Source: Acidimicrobiia bacterium
GTDB lineage: Bacteria; Acidobacteriota; Terriglobia; Bryobacterales; Bryobacteraceae
Direction of reading: 5' to 3'
Length of the DNA stretch: 50,931 nt
Assembly (NCBI GenBank): GCA_016871315.1
Contig: VFZE01000044.1
Coordinates: forward strand, 1-50,931
The notes under the pieces are model-generated. The model was not told the origin of the DNA and searched no databases. It saw only the letters and a program-made list of their open reading frames with translations. Of this stretch, positions 36,201-45,014 are shown piece after piece. A program made the translations under genes and the position numbers. Every line of letters begins with the position of its first letter. Position 1 is the first letter of the stretch.

Positions 36201-36571
36201 AGGATTGGGATATCGGCCCGCACCGGTTTCCAATCAATGCGCAGAACCGCTACTTCAACTTCGGCGCCTTCGCCTATCCGGACGCCTTCACGCCGGGAAC
36301 ACTGGGCCGGAACGTGTTTGAAGCGCCGGGATTGCGGTGGACGCAGATTTCCCTCGCCAAGACCTTCACCTTCGCGGAACGGTACAAATTCACCATCCGC
36401 TGGGATGTGAACAACCCGACCAAAGAGCCGCAATTCGCCAATCCGAATGGCGCGTTTAACACGACCAACACGGCCAGTTTCGGAACCGTGAGCGGAATAG
36501 GCCGTGGCAGCTTTTCCGACATCGGAACGTCGCGGATGCATCACATCATGGTGGGCCGCTTCGAGTGGTAA
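33239..36571 (+). CDS. TonB-dependent receptor with carboxypeptidase-regulatory-like domain (Oar-like)
   Basis: Outer-membrane protein of 1110 residues. The ATG at 33239 follows GGGAGA. A signal peptide (MRLLMKLSAIWMAACLGAQ) precedes a regulatory-like domain (ATLVGKVEDTSGAVVVGAKV, about 22-105). The plug region has the LPVMQKFVHRVLLYMPGMTN block and a GYTMDGVNGKEPV loop. The barrel includes HGWYLQDSWRPVRNVTLELG, FRGSYGVTHVDLY and LPFGKGRKWMNGGG, ending in GRFEW with an aromatic last residue. It lies 16 bases after the IclR gene. The transported or sensed ligand is unknown. Confidence 0.9.
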   Translation: MRLLMKLSAIWMAACLGAQTTGTATLVGKVEDTSGAVVVGAKVAARNLERGFVFETQANQNGDYYLPNLQSGSYELKVEAQGFKSFLRSGIVLRINESPRIDVRLELGSITESIQVDARPPLLETETTGNGQILEAELVERLPVMQKFVHRVLLYMPGMTNINGQHALGQRQRAIGYTMDGVNGKEPVVGQVGDFRRSMIASLDSIQEFKMWTSGTPAEFGHSAGGLLSVVFKSGGNQFHGSVEDRYTNGKLIHRAYLEQLPRTGQFDYHEWGATASGPIVKNKTFWFFGFQQHYEKLSETFIGDVPSPEMYAGDFSFGGRGFPVYDPNSTRQEGTAWVRDPFPGNRIPQARFDPVARKLMAENPWREQTEPGTLTPNGPTFNLVIPAFGGFDFQRFDGKIDHQFSAVHKLFGRYSRVRHRNESRPVRTLHRATLFGNVFVEPTDQHNIVISDTYTISPTMINEARLGFNRRLFISTPESFGQDWAGKLGIPNAGPETFPDFRNSGGGMFFGLGPGGRAVEVAEDFTFQENFTKVMSKHTMKFGYEMIRTRYNSTGRALPSGQYRMGGTEFPFRPNTGNSFASLLLGTVVRSDFTINTATWLPRWWSHGWYLQDSWRPVRNVTLELGLRWTYESPFSTKYGQQSQFDPTVRDPLTGRMGAIVHGPGLLAKRDLNNFAPRFGVAWNFRPGTVFRGSYGVTHVDLYTNSTDQNFEEYLATAIIQAPVGDPRHAFTLSQGPPARQFRLNPDGSVPFQGTNFTGRHASWFDPDMRLPYVQMWSAGFQHQLTQSWLVELLYQGSSGVGLLNNWDMNVVPLDISRDPAVLLNQIFPAVQNFKPYTQFGQIQHYANYGNNTHHQGTLRFERRYAQGMTLNAFYQWGKTLNNAEDDGGAGGITFYNRSLEKARANYDIRHRFVSVFTLELPFGKGRKWMNGGGWKDWALGGWDGAWTQTYQSGPPMTVSFAGSPHRYLPGAARPNSILPASQGVVKDWDIGPHRFPINAQNRYFNFGAFAYPDAFTPGTLGRNVFEAPGLRWTQISLAKTFTFAERYKFTIRWDVNNPTKEPQFANPNGAFNTTNTASFGTVSGIGRGSFSDIGTSRMHHIMVGRFEW

Positions 36572-36606
36572 TCAGGGGAATCTGATCACGGCGTAAGATG
36601 AATTGC

Positions 36607-37326
36607 CAAGCTGCTGCTGATCGAATTCGGACTGGTCTACGCCAACGACTGGTTCCTGATTCCGTTCACGGTTCCCGCCGGCAGTCTCGCCCTCCTTCGC
36701 GGGATGGCCGTCACCAACGTCTTCGGGGAACGCATCTGGGTGGAGGCGGCCGGCAGAGGACTGGATGATGACTGGCAGCGCTGGGCGATGTTCCCGATTT
36801 CCATTCAGGGCAAAGGCCGCCAGGTGGCCGACTCACGCTGTTGGTTCCGCCCGCCGCGCAGAAGGTCCTGGAAGGGCGCCCGTTGGATGAGGTGATGCTC
36901 GCCCGCGACGAAATGGCCAACATGGTCTGGGGCGTGGAGAGGGCAATTCCACTAATGTCGTCCGTTCCGGAAAACTGGATTCCCATGATCCCAGTTCACA
37001 TAGAGGGCGACAACCGGGAAACCCAGCTTCAGCGCGCCTCGATGTTACGCATCCTGACCGGCGACACCAATCCGGCGCCGGATGCGGTAAAGCCCCGGAC
37101 CAGTCTTTTGCGGCAAGGGCTTGAGGAGACGCCCGCACAGAAGTATCTGCTTCATGAGGAGGAGGTTCCGCGTGCGGGTACACGCGTAACCAAGAGTTTT
37201 CAGCGCACGCGCTGGCGTGATGGCAGGGCCTGGGTCTGGCTTGGTGTCCGCAAACAGACCGGCCGCGGGGAAGGTTCATCCGGCCTCGCCTTTGACCGCA
37301 TCATCGACATCCCGCCACGGGCCTGA
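36607..37326 (+). pseudogene. Frameshifted C-terminal remnant of a large protein of unknown family
   Basis: Two overlapping frames give one continuous protein tail. The first (36610 to about 36830) reads KLLLIEFGLVYANDWFLIPF, then VPAGSLALLRGMAVTNVFGE and DDDWQRWAMFPI. After a shift (two extra bases or one missing) near 36831, the second reads LLVPPAAQKVLEGRPLDEV, LARDEMANMVWGVERAIPL, VPENWIPMIPVHIEGDN, EEEVPRAGTRVTKSFQRTRW and GRGEGSSGLAFD before the stop. The RDEMANMVW, VPENWIP and GRGEGSSGL motifs look like those of a conserved hypothetical protein several hundred residues longer whose N-terminus is absent. Function unknown; no start codon is supported. Confidence 0.6.
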
Positions 37327-37360
37327 CCAAGCTCCTGCTTGGCTGCGGAATTCGCTGAAA

Positions 37361-37390
37361 TTACGAGCTTTACATCACATACTCTAAAAT
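37361..37390 (+). promoter_or_regulatory. Weak promoter candidate for the nucleoside salvage operon
   Basis: TAAAAT (37385-37390) matches the -10 consensus at five of six positions. The best -35 is TTACGA (37361-37366), 18 bases upstream. The predicted start is about 13 bases before the ATG at 37410. Confidence 0.3.
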
Positions 37391-37409
37391 GGTACTCTGC
37401 TAGATTCCC

Positions 37410-38714
<1,305 letters not shown>

Positions 38715-38726
38715 GAAACTCCTTCG

Positions 38727-39953
38727 ATGGAAAGATTCACCGGCCTGCTCGGTCTGGTTGCCATTCTTGCGGTGGCGTATGCCTTCTCCGCCAACCGCCG
38801 CAAGATCCGCTGGTCCATCCTGGCCTGGGGCTTGGGCCTGCAGTTCGGCTTCGCGTTTCTGGTGCTGAAGACCGAATTCGGCCAGGTGTTTCAGGCGGCC
38901 AGCCACGCCGTGAACGCGCTGCTGGAATATGCCGAAGCCGGCAGCATCTTCGTCTTCGGTCCGCAGCTGGGCGGAAAATCCGGTCCGTTCGGCGTCATCT
39001 TCGCCTTCCAGGTGTTGCCTATCGTCATCTTTATCGCGTCGCTGTTCGCGATTCTCTACTACTTCGGCGTCATGCAGGTGGTGATCCGCTGGATGGCCGT
39101 GGTAATGCAGCGCGTAATGGGCGTCAGCGGCGCGGAATCCACCAACGTCGCCGCCAGCATCTTCATGGGCCAGACGGAGGCTCCGCTTACCATCCGCCCG
39201 TTCCTGGCCGGGCTGACGCAATCGGAGCTGTTCACCATCATGACCTCCGGCATGGCGCACGTATCGGGCGCGGTGATGGCCGCGTATGTGAAGATCGCCG
39301 GCGTCGAGATCAAGCACCTTCTGACGGCGGTGATCATGACCGCCCCAGCCACCATTTTGCTGGCGAAGATGCTGATGCCGGAAGAGGGCGAACCGGAAAC
39401 GGCAGGCAAGGTGAAGATCGATGTGGAAAAGCCCGGCGTCAACATCATCGACGCAGCGGCGCGCGGAGCCGGAGAAGGCCTGCAACTTGCGCTGAACATC
39501 GCCGGCATGCTGATCGCGTTCCTGGCGCTCATCGCCATGGCCAACGGCATTCTCGGCTGGGTGCACACGCTGCCGGGCATGGGCTGGATGCCGGAGTCAA
39601 TGGAGAAGCTCTTCGGTTTCCTCTTTGCTCCCGTCGCCTGGCTGATGGGCGTCAGCTGGAAAGACGCGCACATGATCGGCAACCTGCTGGGCACGCGGCT
39701 GGTGTTGAACGAGTTCATCGCGTTTCTGCAATTGGGGCCGATGAGGGCCGCCATGGACGCGAAATCCTTCACCATCGCCACCTATGCTCTGTGCGGCTTC
39801 GCCAACTTGAGCTCGATCGCCATTCAGATTGGTGGCATCGGAGCGCTGGCGCCGACGCGGAAGTCGGACCTGGCGCGGCTCGGGTGGAAAGCGGTCGCCG
39901 CCGGCACGATGGCCAACTTCATGTCGGCCTGCATCGCGGGGATGCTGCTGTAG
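38727..39953 (+). CDS. nupC: NupC/CNT-family nucleoside transporter
   Basis: Concentrative nucleoside transporter (proton- or sodium-driven) in the inner membrane, 408 residues. Conserved parts are the N-terminal helix pair, the TNVAASIFMGQTEAPLTIRP hairpin that contacts nucleoside, the SGMAHVSGAVMAAYV stretch, and the C-terminal LVLNEFIAFLQLG followed by LCGFANLSSIAIQIGGIGAL. All fit the family. Position between pyrimidine and purine phosphorylase genes (12 bases after the first, two before the second) supports nucleoside import feeding those enzymes. Confidence 0.93.
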   Translation: MERFTGLLGLVAILAVAYAFSANRRKIRWSILAWGLGLQFGFAFLVLKTEFGQVFQAASHAVNALLEYAEAGSIFVFGPQLGGKSGPFGVIFAFQVLPIVIFIASLFAILYYFGVMQVVIRWMAVVMQRVMGVSGAESTNVAASIFMGQTEAPLTIRPFLAGLTQSELFTIMTSGMAHVSGAVMAAYVKIAGVEIKHLLTAVIMTAPATILLAKMLMPEEGEPETAGKVKIDVEKPGVNIIDAAARGAGEGLQLALNIAGMLIAFLALIAMANGILGWVHTLPGMGWMPESMEKLFGFLFAPVAWLMGVSWKDAHMIGNLLGTRLVLNEFIAFLQLGPMRAAMDAKSFTIATYALCGFANLSSIAIQIGGIGALAPTRKSDLARLGWKAVAAGTMANFMSACIAGMLL

Positions 39954-39955
39954 CC

Positions 39956-40762
39956 ATGCAGGCGGCCATCGACTACATCCGCGTGAAAACGAAGATCACG
40001 CCCGCGGCGGGTGTCGTGCTCGGCAGCGGCTTGGGGGCCTTCGCCGAGGAACTGGCCGTGCGCACTGAGATTCCTTACACCGAGATTCCCGGCTGGCCGC
40101 AATCGACAGCCGTCGGCCACGCCGGCAAGCTGGTGCTGGGCAAACTGGGCGAACTGGACGTGGCCGTGCTAAGCGGACGTGCTCATCTCTACGAAGGCCA
40201 TCCGATGGAGAAAGTGGTCTTCGGCACGCGCGTGCTGGCCAGGCTGGGCGTGAAGGCGATGGTCTATACCAACGCCGCCGGCGGCATCAATCCCGGCTAC
40301 AGCCAGGGCGCGCTAGTGTTGGTCTCCGACCATATCCATTTGCAGGGGACCAACCCGCTGGTTGGGCCCAACGATGATTCGCTCGGCCCGCGCTTCCCCG
40401 ACATGAGCGACGCCTATGACGCCGAATTCCGCCAGCGCGCCAAGGCGGTTGGGGCGCGGCGGGGAATCGAACTGGGCGAAGGCGTCTATGCCGCCATGCT
40501 CGGGCCCAGCTATGAGACGCCGGCCGAGATCCGCTATCTGCGCGCCATCGGCGCTGACCTGGTCGGCATGTCCACTGCTCCCGAGGTGATTGCCGCCCGC
40601 CACATGGGCGTGCGTTGCCTGGCCATTTCCTGCGTGACCAACATGGCCGCCGGCATCCTGCCGCAGAAGATCAATCACGAAGAAGTGCTCGAGACCGGCG
40701 CGCGCGTACGCGGTACACTTGTGCGGCTGCTTCGTGAGTTGTTGCCGGAGCTGGTGAGCTAG
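39956..40762 (+). CDS. punA: Purine-nucleoside phosphorylase (trimeric class)
   Basis: Splits purine nucleosides such as inosine and guanosine with phosphate. The ATG at 39956 follows the transporter stop and gives 268 residues, normal for the trimeric family; the frame is open upstream inside nupC. Motifs include VVLGSGLGAFAEEL (phosphate-binding serine), LSGRAHLYEGH, YTNAAGGINPGY, and MLGPSYETPAEIRYLRAIGA followed by DLVGMSTAPEVIAARHMG, which contain the base- and phosphate-contacting residues. Only two bases separate its stop from the cytidine deaminase start. Confidence 0.94.
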   Translation: MQAAIDYIRVKTKITPAAGVVLGSGLGAFAEELAVRTEIPYTEIPGWPQSTAVGHAGKLVLGKLGELDVAVLSGRAHLYEGHPMEKVVFGTRVLARLGVKAMVYTNAAGGINPGYSQGALVLVSDHIHLQGTNPLVGPNDDSLGPRFPDMSDAYDAEFRQRAKAVGARRGIELGEGVYAAMLGPSYETPAEIRYLRAIGADLVGMSTAPEVIAARHMGVRCLAISCVTNMAAGILPQKINHEEVLETGARVRGTLVRLLRELLPELVS

Positions 40763-40764
40763 CC

Positions 40765-41154
40765 ATGGACAAGCTGCTCTCGGAAGCGGCGTTGCGGGCG
40801 CGCGAACATGCTCACGCTCCTTATTCCGGCTTTAAGGTCGGGGCCGCCCTTGCCGACATCACCGCCCGCGTCTACACCGGCTCCAACGTGGAGAACTCCA
40901 CCTACGGACTCACCGTCTGCGCCGAGCGCGTCGCCATCTTCAAGGCGATTTCCGAGGGCGCCCGCAAGTTCGTAAAGATCGCGGTCGCAGCCGATACCGA
41001 AAACCTGACCCCGCCCTGCGGCGCCTGCCGCCAGATTCTGTGGGAGTTCTGCGGAGATATCGAAGTGATCCTGGTGAACCCGCGCGGCAAGTCCGAGACG
41101 CTCCGCTTGAAAGACCTGTTTCCGAGGCCGTTTGATGAAAAGTTTCTGGAGTAG
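40765..41154 (+). CDS. cdd: Cytidine deaminase
   Basis: Converts cytidine and deoxycytidine to uridine and deoxyuridine, which the pyrimidine phosphorylase of the same operon can then split. The 129-residue homotetrameric-type protein has the complete zinc site: C52 and the catalytic E54 in TVCAERVA, and C85/C88 in PPCGACRQ. Substrate loops (PYSGFKVGAA, GSNVENSTYG) are intact. Its 3' end overlaps the start of the amidohydrolase gene by 20 bases. Confidence 0.95.
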   Translation: MDKLLSEAALRAREHAHAPYSGFKVGAALADITARVYTGSNVENSTYGLTVCAERVAIFKAISEGARKFVKIAVAADTENLTPPCGACRQILWEFCGDIEVILVNPRGKSETLRLKDLFPRPFDEKFLE

Positions 41155-42508
41155 CCTGGCGCTGGCAGCCTGCGCATTCGCCGCCGATCCGGTCGACTGG
41201 ATCGTCACCGGACGCTATGTCGTCACCATGGACTCGACGCGGCGCGTGATCGAAAACGGAGCGCTGGCGATACGCGGCGACTCCATCGTCGAAGCCGGGC
41301 CCGCCGCCGGAATCGCCAACAAGTACACCGGCAAGCGGATCGACCGTCCCGGCGCCGCCATCCTCCCCGGTCTCATCAACACCCACACGCATGCGCCGAT
41401 GTCGCTGCTGCGCGGCATTGCCGACGATCTGCGGTTGCAGGAGTGGCTCGAGAAGTACATCTTCCCCGCCGAGGCACGCAACGTCACGGCCGAATTCTGC
41501 GCCTGGGGAACCAGGCTGGCGGCGCTTGAGATGCTCGAATCGGGCACCACCACCTACACCGACATGTACTACTTCGAGGACTCGATCGCCGAGGCAACCA
41601 AGGAGGCCGGCATGCGCGGCGTGCTTGGCCAGACCATCATCGGCTTTCCCGTTCCCGACGCCAAAACTCCCGCCGACGCGCTGCGCTTCACCGAAGGCTT
41701 TCTCAAAAAGTACGCCGGCGATCCGCTGATTGTGCCCGCCGTCGCCCCGCACGCCCTCTACACCAATTCCGATGAAACCTTGAAAGCTTCGCGCGCGCTG
41801 GCCAACCGCCATTCGGCGCCACTGCTGATTCATCTGTCGGAAACCAAGCGCGAGAACGGCGAGATCGTCGCCAAGCGCGGCCTGAGCCCGACACGCGTGC
41901 TGGAATCGCTTGGCCTGTTTGAAGGGCGCACGCTGGCCGCCCACGCCGTCTGGGTGGATGAGGCCGACATGCAGATCCTCAAGGCGCGCGGCGTTGGCGT
42001 GGCGCACTGCCCGTCCTCCAACATGAAGCTCGCCAGCGGCGTCGCGCCGGTAACGCGCATGCTCTCCATGGGCATCCCCGTCGGGCTCGGCCCCGATGGA
42101 CCCGCCGGCTCCAACAACGACTTCAACCTGTTCGAGGAAATGGATCTCGCCGCCAAACTGCAAAAGGTGACCACCGGCGACCCGCAGGCGCTGCCCGCCG
42201 AGCAGGCGCTGGCCATGGCCACCATCTTTGGCGCGCGCGCGCTCGGCCTGGACAAGCAAATCGGTTCTCTGGAAGCGGGCAAGAAGGCCGACTGGATCGC
42301 GGTGAGCCTTGAGGGCGCGCACGCCGCACCGCTCTATCAGATCTACTCGCAGATTGTTTATGCGCTGAAGGGTTCCGATGTGAGCGATGTGATGGTGAAC
42401 GGGCGCGTGGTGGTGCGGGGCGGGGAAGTGGTGAGCTTGAAGAAGCGGGAGATACTCGCCAAGGCGAAGGAGTATCAGGTCCGGATACTCCGCTCCCTTC
42501 AGCAATAG
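41135..42508 (+). CDS. Amidohydrolase-family deaminase (MtaD/SAH deaminase-like) with signal peptide
   Basis: Metal-dependent deaminase of the TRZ/ATZ-MtaD group, whose members deaminate 5'-methylthioadenosine, S-adenosylhomocysteine, adenosine or guanine-like substrates. The 457-residue product keeps the metal motif NTHTHAPMSLLRG (H84, H86), LIHLSETKREN, LAAHAVWVDEAD, the GVAHCPSSNMKLASG block and LGPDGPAGSNNDFNLFEEMD with the catalytic aspartate. The ATG at 41135 adds MKSFWSSLALAACAFAA, which looks like a cleavable signal peptide, so it may act in the periplasm, unusual for this family. It overlaps cdd by 20 bases and closes the nucleoside operon. Exact substrate unknown. Confidence 0.87.
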   Translation: MKSFWSSLALAACAFAADPVDWIVTGRYVVTMDSTRRVIENGALAIRGDSIVEAGPAAGIANKYTGKRIDRPGAAILPGLINTHTHAPMSLLRGIADDLRLQEWLEKYIFPAEARNVTAEFCAWGTRLAALEMLESGTTTYTDMYYFEDSIAEATKEAGMRGVLGQTIIGFPVPDAKTPADALRFTEGFLKKYAGDPLIVPAVAPHALYTNSDETLKASRALANRHSAPLLIHLSETKRENGEIVAKRGLSPTRVLESLGLFEGRTLAAHAVWVDEADMQILKARGVGVAHCPSSNMKLASGVAPVTRMLSMGIPVGLGPDGPAGSNNDFNLFEEMDLAAKLQKVTTGDPQALPAEQALAMATIFGARALGLDKQIGSLEAGKKADWIAVSLEGAHAAPLYQIYSQIVYALKGSDVSDVMVNGRVVVRGGEVVSLKKREILAKAKEYQVRILRSLQQ

Positions 42509-42624
42509 GCCGCGCGGCTACTCCCTCAGATTTTTACCTGCCTCGGAGAAGTCTTTCCCCTTGTTCTCACTGATGTGGCATTACCAACATTTTTGCAGTA
42601 CAGCTTTGGAGAGAACGAGACTTC

Positions 42625-43329
42625 ATGAGCCTTTTAAGAGGTAGATTCATATCCGCGGGCAGCGCGCTGGCGCTGCTGCTTCTGGGGAATCCGGCGCAGG
42701 CGACCGTCCTGGCCACACATAACACGCTGGCCGAATGGCAGACGGGGACAACCGTGAACGGAACGATTGATTTCAGCTCGCTCGGGCTGGCGCCAGGCAC
42801 CTGGAGCACCCTGTATATGAATGTGACAGGATTGACGATCTCCGGCGTGAACTTCGTTGGAATCGACGCCATCGGAGGCTATTACCTGCTCCCGATCAAC
42901 CCCACCGGGGCCCAATCTTTCGGAACCGGGACAGTGCTGCGCGGTCCCGTATACCAGCCGAGCGGATCCTATATCCGCGTCACGCTGCCGGCTTCCACGG
43001 CCTTTGCCGTGGATCTTGCGACACTGGGTCCGGACTCGCAGAGTTTCCGTGTGTGGCTGGACGGCGTGGACATCGGAGGGCCGGCGATCAGCTCGAACGC
43101 ATGGCCCAATCCCCGTTTCTGGGGCGTGCACACCGACACACCGTTCACGCAGGTGCGGATCGTGCTGAACTCGGGCAACTCGACCACCACGCAGAGCCAG
43201 ATCGACAACATCCGCTACGGCACCTACCAGGCGGTGCAGGAGACGCCGGAGATCACCTCGATGCTCTATATGGGCTGCGGGATCGCGCTGCTTTGGCTCA
43301 CCAGACGGCGCAGACTGGCGCGCGCTTAA
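42625..43329 (+). CDS. Exported protein with PEP-CTERM-like sorting signal
   Basis: A 234-residue secreted protein. The N-terminus has a signal peptide (ISAGSALALLLLGNPAQA). The central part is a beta-rich domain without a recognised function (TVNGTIDFSSLGLAPG; LDGVDIGGPAISSN; SQIDNIRYGTY). The C-terminus has the tripartite pattern of exosortase substrates: TPEITS, a hydrophobic helix (MLYMGCGIALLWL) and a basic tail TRRRRLARA. The motif reads P-E-I instead of P-E-P. It converges with the sulfatase gene, overlapping it by four bases at the stop codons. Confidence 0.75.
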   Translation: MSLLRGRFISAGSALALLLLGNPAQATVLATHNTLAEWQTGTTVNGTIDFSSLGLAPGTWSTLYMNVTGLTISGVNFVGIDAIGGYYLLPINPTGAQSFGTGTVLRGPVYQPSGSYIRVTLPASTAFAVDLATLGPDSQSFRVWLDGVDIGGPAISSNAWPNPRFWGVHTDTPFTQVRIVLNSGNSTTTQSQIDNIRYGTYQAVQETPEITSMLYMGCGIALLWLTRRRRLARA

Positions 43330-44927
43330 CCAGCCGGGGAGGGCGGCTCGGCGCTGAGCGATACGGTGTCCGGATCGGCGTCGAGATGCCCCTTGGCCTC
43401 CCGCACGAGGCGGCCGCATTCCACGCGCATGCGGGCGAGCATCGCGGAGTGGGCCGGATCACCAGCCAGGTTCCTGGACTCATCCGGATCGGAAGCGATG
43501 TGGAACAGCTCTTCGTGATCGGGCTGGAGGCCGCGTGCGGAAGCCGACAGCCACTCGCGATAGGCACGTGCCTGCTCGGCCGCAGGGCGCTCAAATAGCG
43601 CGCGGTCGGAGGAGAAGTAGCGTATGTACTTCCAGTCGCGGCTGCGCGCGCTCTCCACTCGCGGATTGCCGAACTGCGTGGACCAGAGATTCTCCGCAAA
43701 GGCATACTCGCGCCAGCGCGGCGATTCGCCTCGAAGCAGCGGCGCCATGCTTCGTCCCTGCATCGACGCCGGCGGCTTCAGGCGCGCCAGATCGAGCAGC
43801 GTCGGCGCGACGTCGATTGATTCCACCAGGTTCGGCAGCCGCCGGGCACGCTGCGTTTCCGGCAGCCGAGGGTCCATCACGATCATCGGAATGCGCAGGC
43901 ACGGCTCATAGTTCAGCGCCTTGCCGCCCAGCCCGTATTCGCCGGCCATGATCCCGTGGTCGGAGGCGAAGACGATCACCGTGTTGCCATCCAGCCCATG
44001 TTCGGCCAGCTGAGCCCGCAGCCGTCCCACAACCTGGTCAATGCCGGTGATGGTCTGGTAAGTGCGAACGATGTGTTCTCGCAGGCTGGCTTCGGTGTCC
44101 ACGTAGTCGTAGCTGTTCTGGCGGTACTGTGCGCGGAGCACATCGGCCGGCAGCCGTGGCGTCCCGATCGTCGCCTTCGGCGTGTAGTGTTTCGGCAGGG
44201 CGTGATCGTTTAGGCGGTCGCGGTAAGCCGTGCGGTACAGCTCCGGATCCGTCTCCAACTGCCGCATGCTGCCGGTTCCGGCGCGGTGCGGTAGATTGAA
44301 GGCGACCGACAGGCAGAAGGGACGGCCTGCCGGACGCTCCCGCAGGAAAGCCTGCGCCGCCGAGAGAAACTCCGCCGCGCCTTCCCCGAGGATCTCAGGC
44401 TGGGTGTCGGCTTTCGACTTCCGGAAGATGGCGTGCGGCTTCTTCGGGTAGAAACTCAAGTGGCCGTGCGCCCCGTACCAGAAATCGAAACTGGATTCGA
44501 TGATCCCTGACCGGTAGCCCTTGTCGCCCACCGGCACATGATTCTTGCCCACGTAGCCGGTAAAGTAGCCGGCCTTGCGCAGCAGCACCGGATAGCTGCC
44601 TTCCCAGGCGCGCGGCGCCAGCGCCGTGCCGGAGTTGAAGTTGACGCCGTGGCGCCGCTCATGCTGGCCGAGAAAATAGCAGGCCCGGCTTGGGGTGCAG
44701 ATGGCGCTGTTGACGAATGCGTTGTCGAAGACGACCCCCTCGGAGGCTAGCCGGTCAATGTGCGGCGTGCGGACCTCCTTGTTGCCGTAACAGCCGAGCG
44801 AATCTCGCCGCTGGTCGTCGGTGAGCACAAACAGGATGTTCGGCGGCTGTGCGCCGGCCCGCTGCGCGAATCCGCCGACGGAGGCTGCCAACATCGCCGC
44901 CGCCTGCCTGCGTGTCATGAGGCTCAT
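43326..44927 (-). CDS. Exported sulfatase family protein
   Basis: Type I sulfatase of the alkaline-phosphatase superfamily, 533 residues. The N-terminus MTRRQAAAMLAASVGGFAQR is a Tat-type signal. The metal-binding PPNILFVLTDDQRRDSLGCY follows. The active-site cysteine C77 sits in ICTPSRACYFLGQ (C-x-P-S-R, matured to formylglycine). Later blocks are VIVFASDHGIMAGEYGLGGK and FAENLWSTQFG. It would release sulfate from glycan or small sulfate esters; substrate unknown. The start is the ATG at 44927 or the one at 44918, which has AGGA upstream. It is divergent from the alkaline phosphatase gene across 87 bases. Confidence 0.92.
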   Translation of the reverse strand: MSLMTRRQAAAMLAASVGGFAQRAGAQPPNILFVLTDDQRRDSLGCYGNKEVRTPHIDRLASEGVVFDNAFVNSAICTPSRACYFLGQHERRHGVNFNSGTALAPRAWEGSYPVLLRKAGYFTGYVGKNHVPVGDKGYRSGIIESSFDFWYGAHGHLSFYPKKPHAIFRKSKADTQPEILGEGAAEFLSAAQAFLRERPAGRPFCLSVAFNLPHRAGTGSMRQLETDPELYRTAYRDRLNDHALPKHYTPKATIGTPRLPADVLRAQYRQNSYDYVDTEASLREHIVRTYQTITGIDQVVGRLRAQLAEHGLDGNTVIVFASDHGIMAGEYGLGGKALNYEPCLRIPMIVMDPRLPETQRARRLPNLVESIDVAPTLLDLARLKPPASMQGRSMAPLLRGESPRWREYAFAENLWSTQFGNPRVESARSRDWKYIRYFSSDRALFERPAAEQARAYREWLSASARGLQPDHEELFHIASDPDESRNLAGDPAHSAMLARMRVECGRLVREAKGHLDADPDTVSLSAEPPSPAG

Positions 44928-44933
44928 TCCTAA

Positions 44934-44980
44934 AGCATAATCAACGGAGCAGGGAAGCCAACTGATGCCAGAATTATGCT
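44934..44980. promoter_or_regulatory. Divergent promoter region with 8-bp inverted repeat
   Basis: AGCATAAT (44934-44941) and ATTATGCT (44973-44980) are perfect inverted copies 31 bases apart in the 87-base space between the sulfatase and phosphatase genes. Each copy contains TATGCT, a fair -10 box, pointing to the nearer gene; the sulfatase side also has TTGGCT 16 bases upstream. The arms could be paired -10 boxes or operator half-sites. Confidence 0.35.
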
Positions 44981-45014
44981 ATCGGCCCTGCCGTTTCCGT
45001 TCTAAAATGGCCGG

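Noticed and set aside
40940-42505. A 521-residue minus-strand frame opposite the deaminase gene
   Set aside because: No recognisable domain. The plus strand carries cytidine deaminase and amidohydrolase motifs over the same bases.
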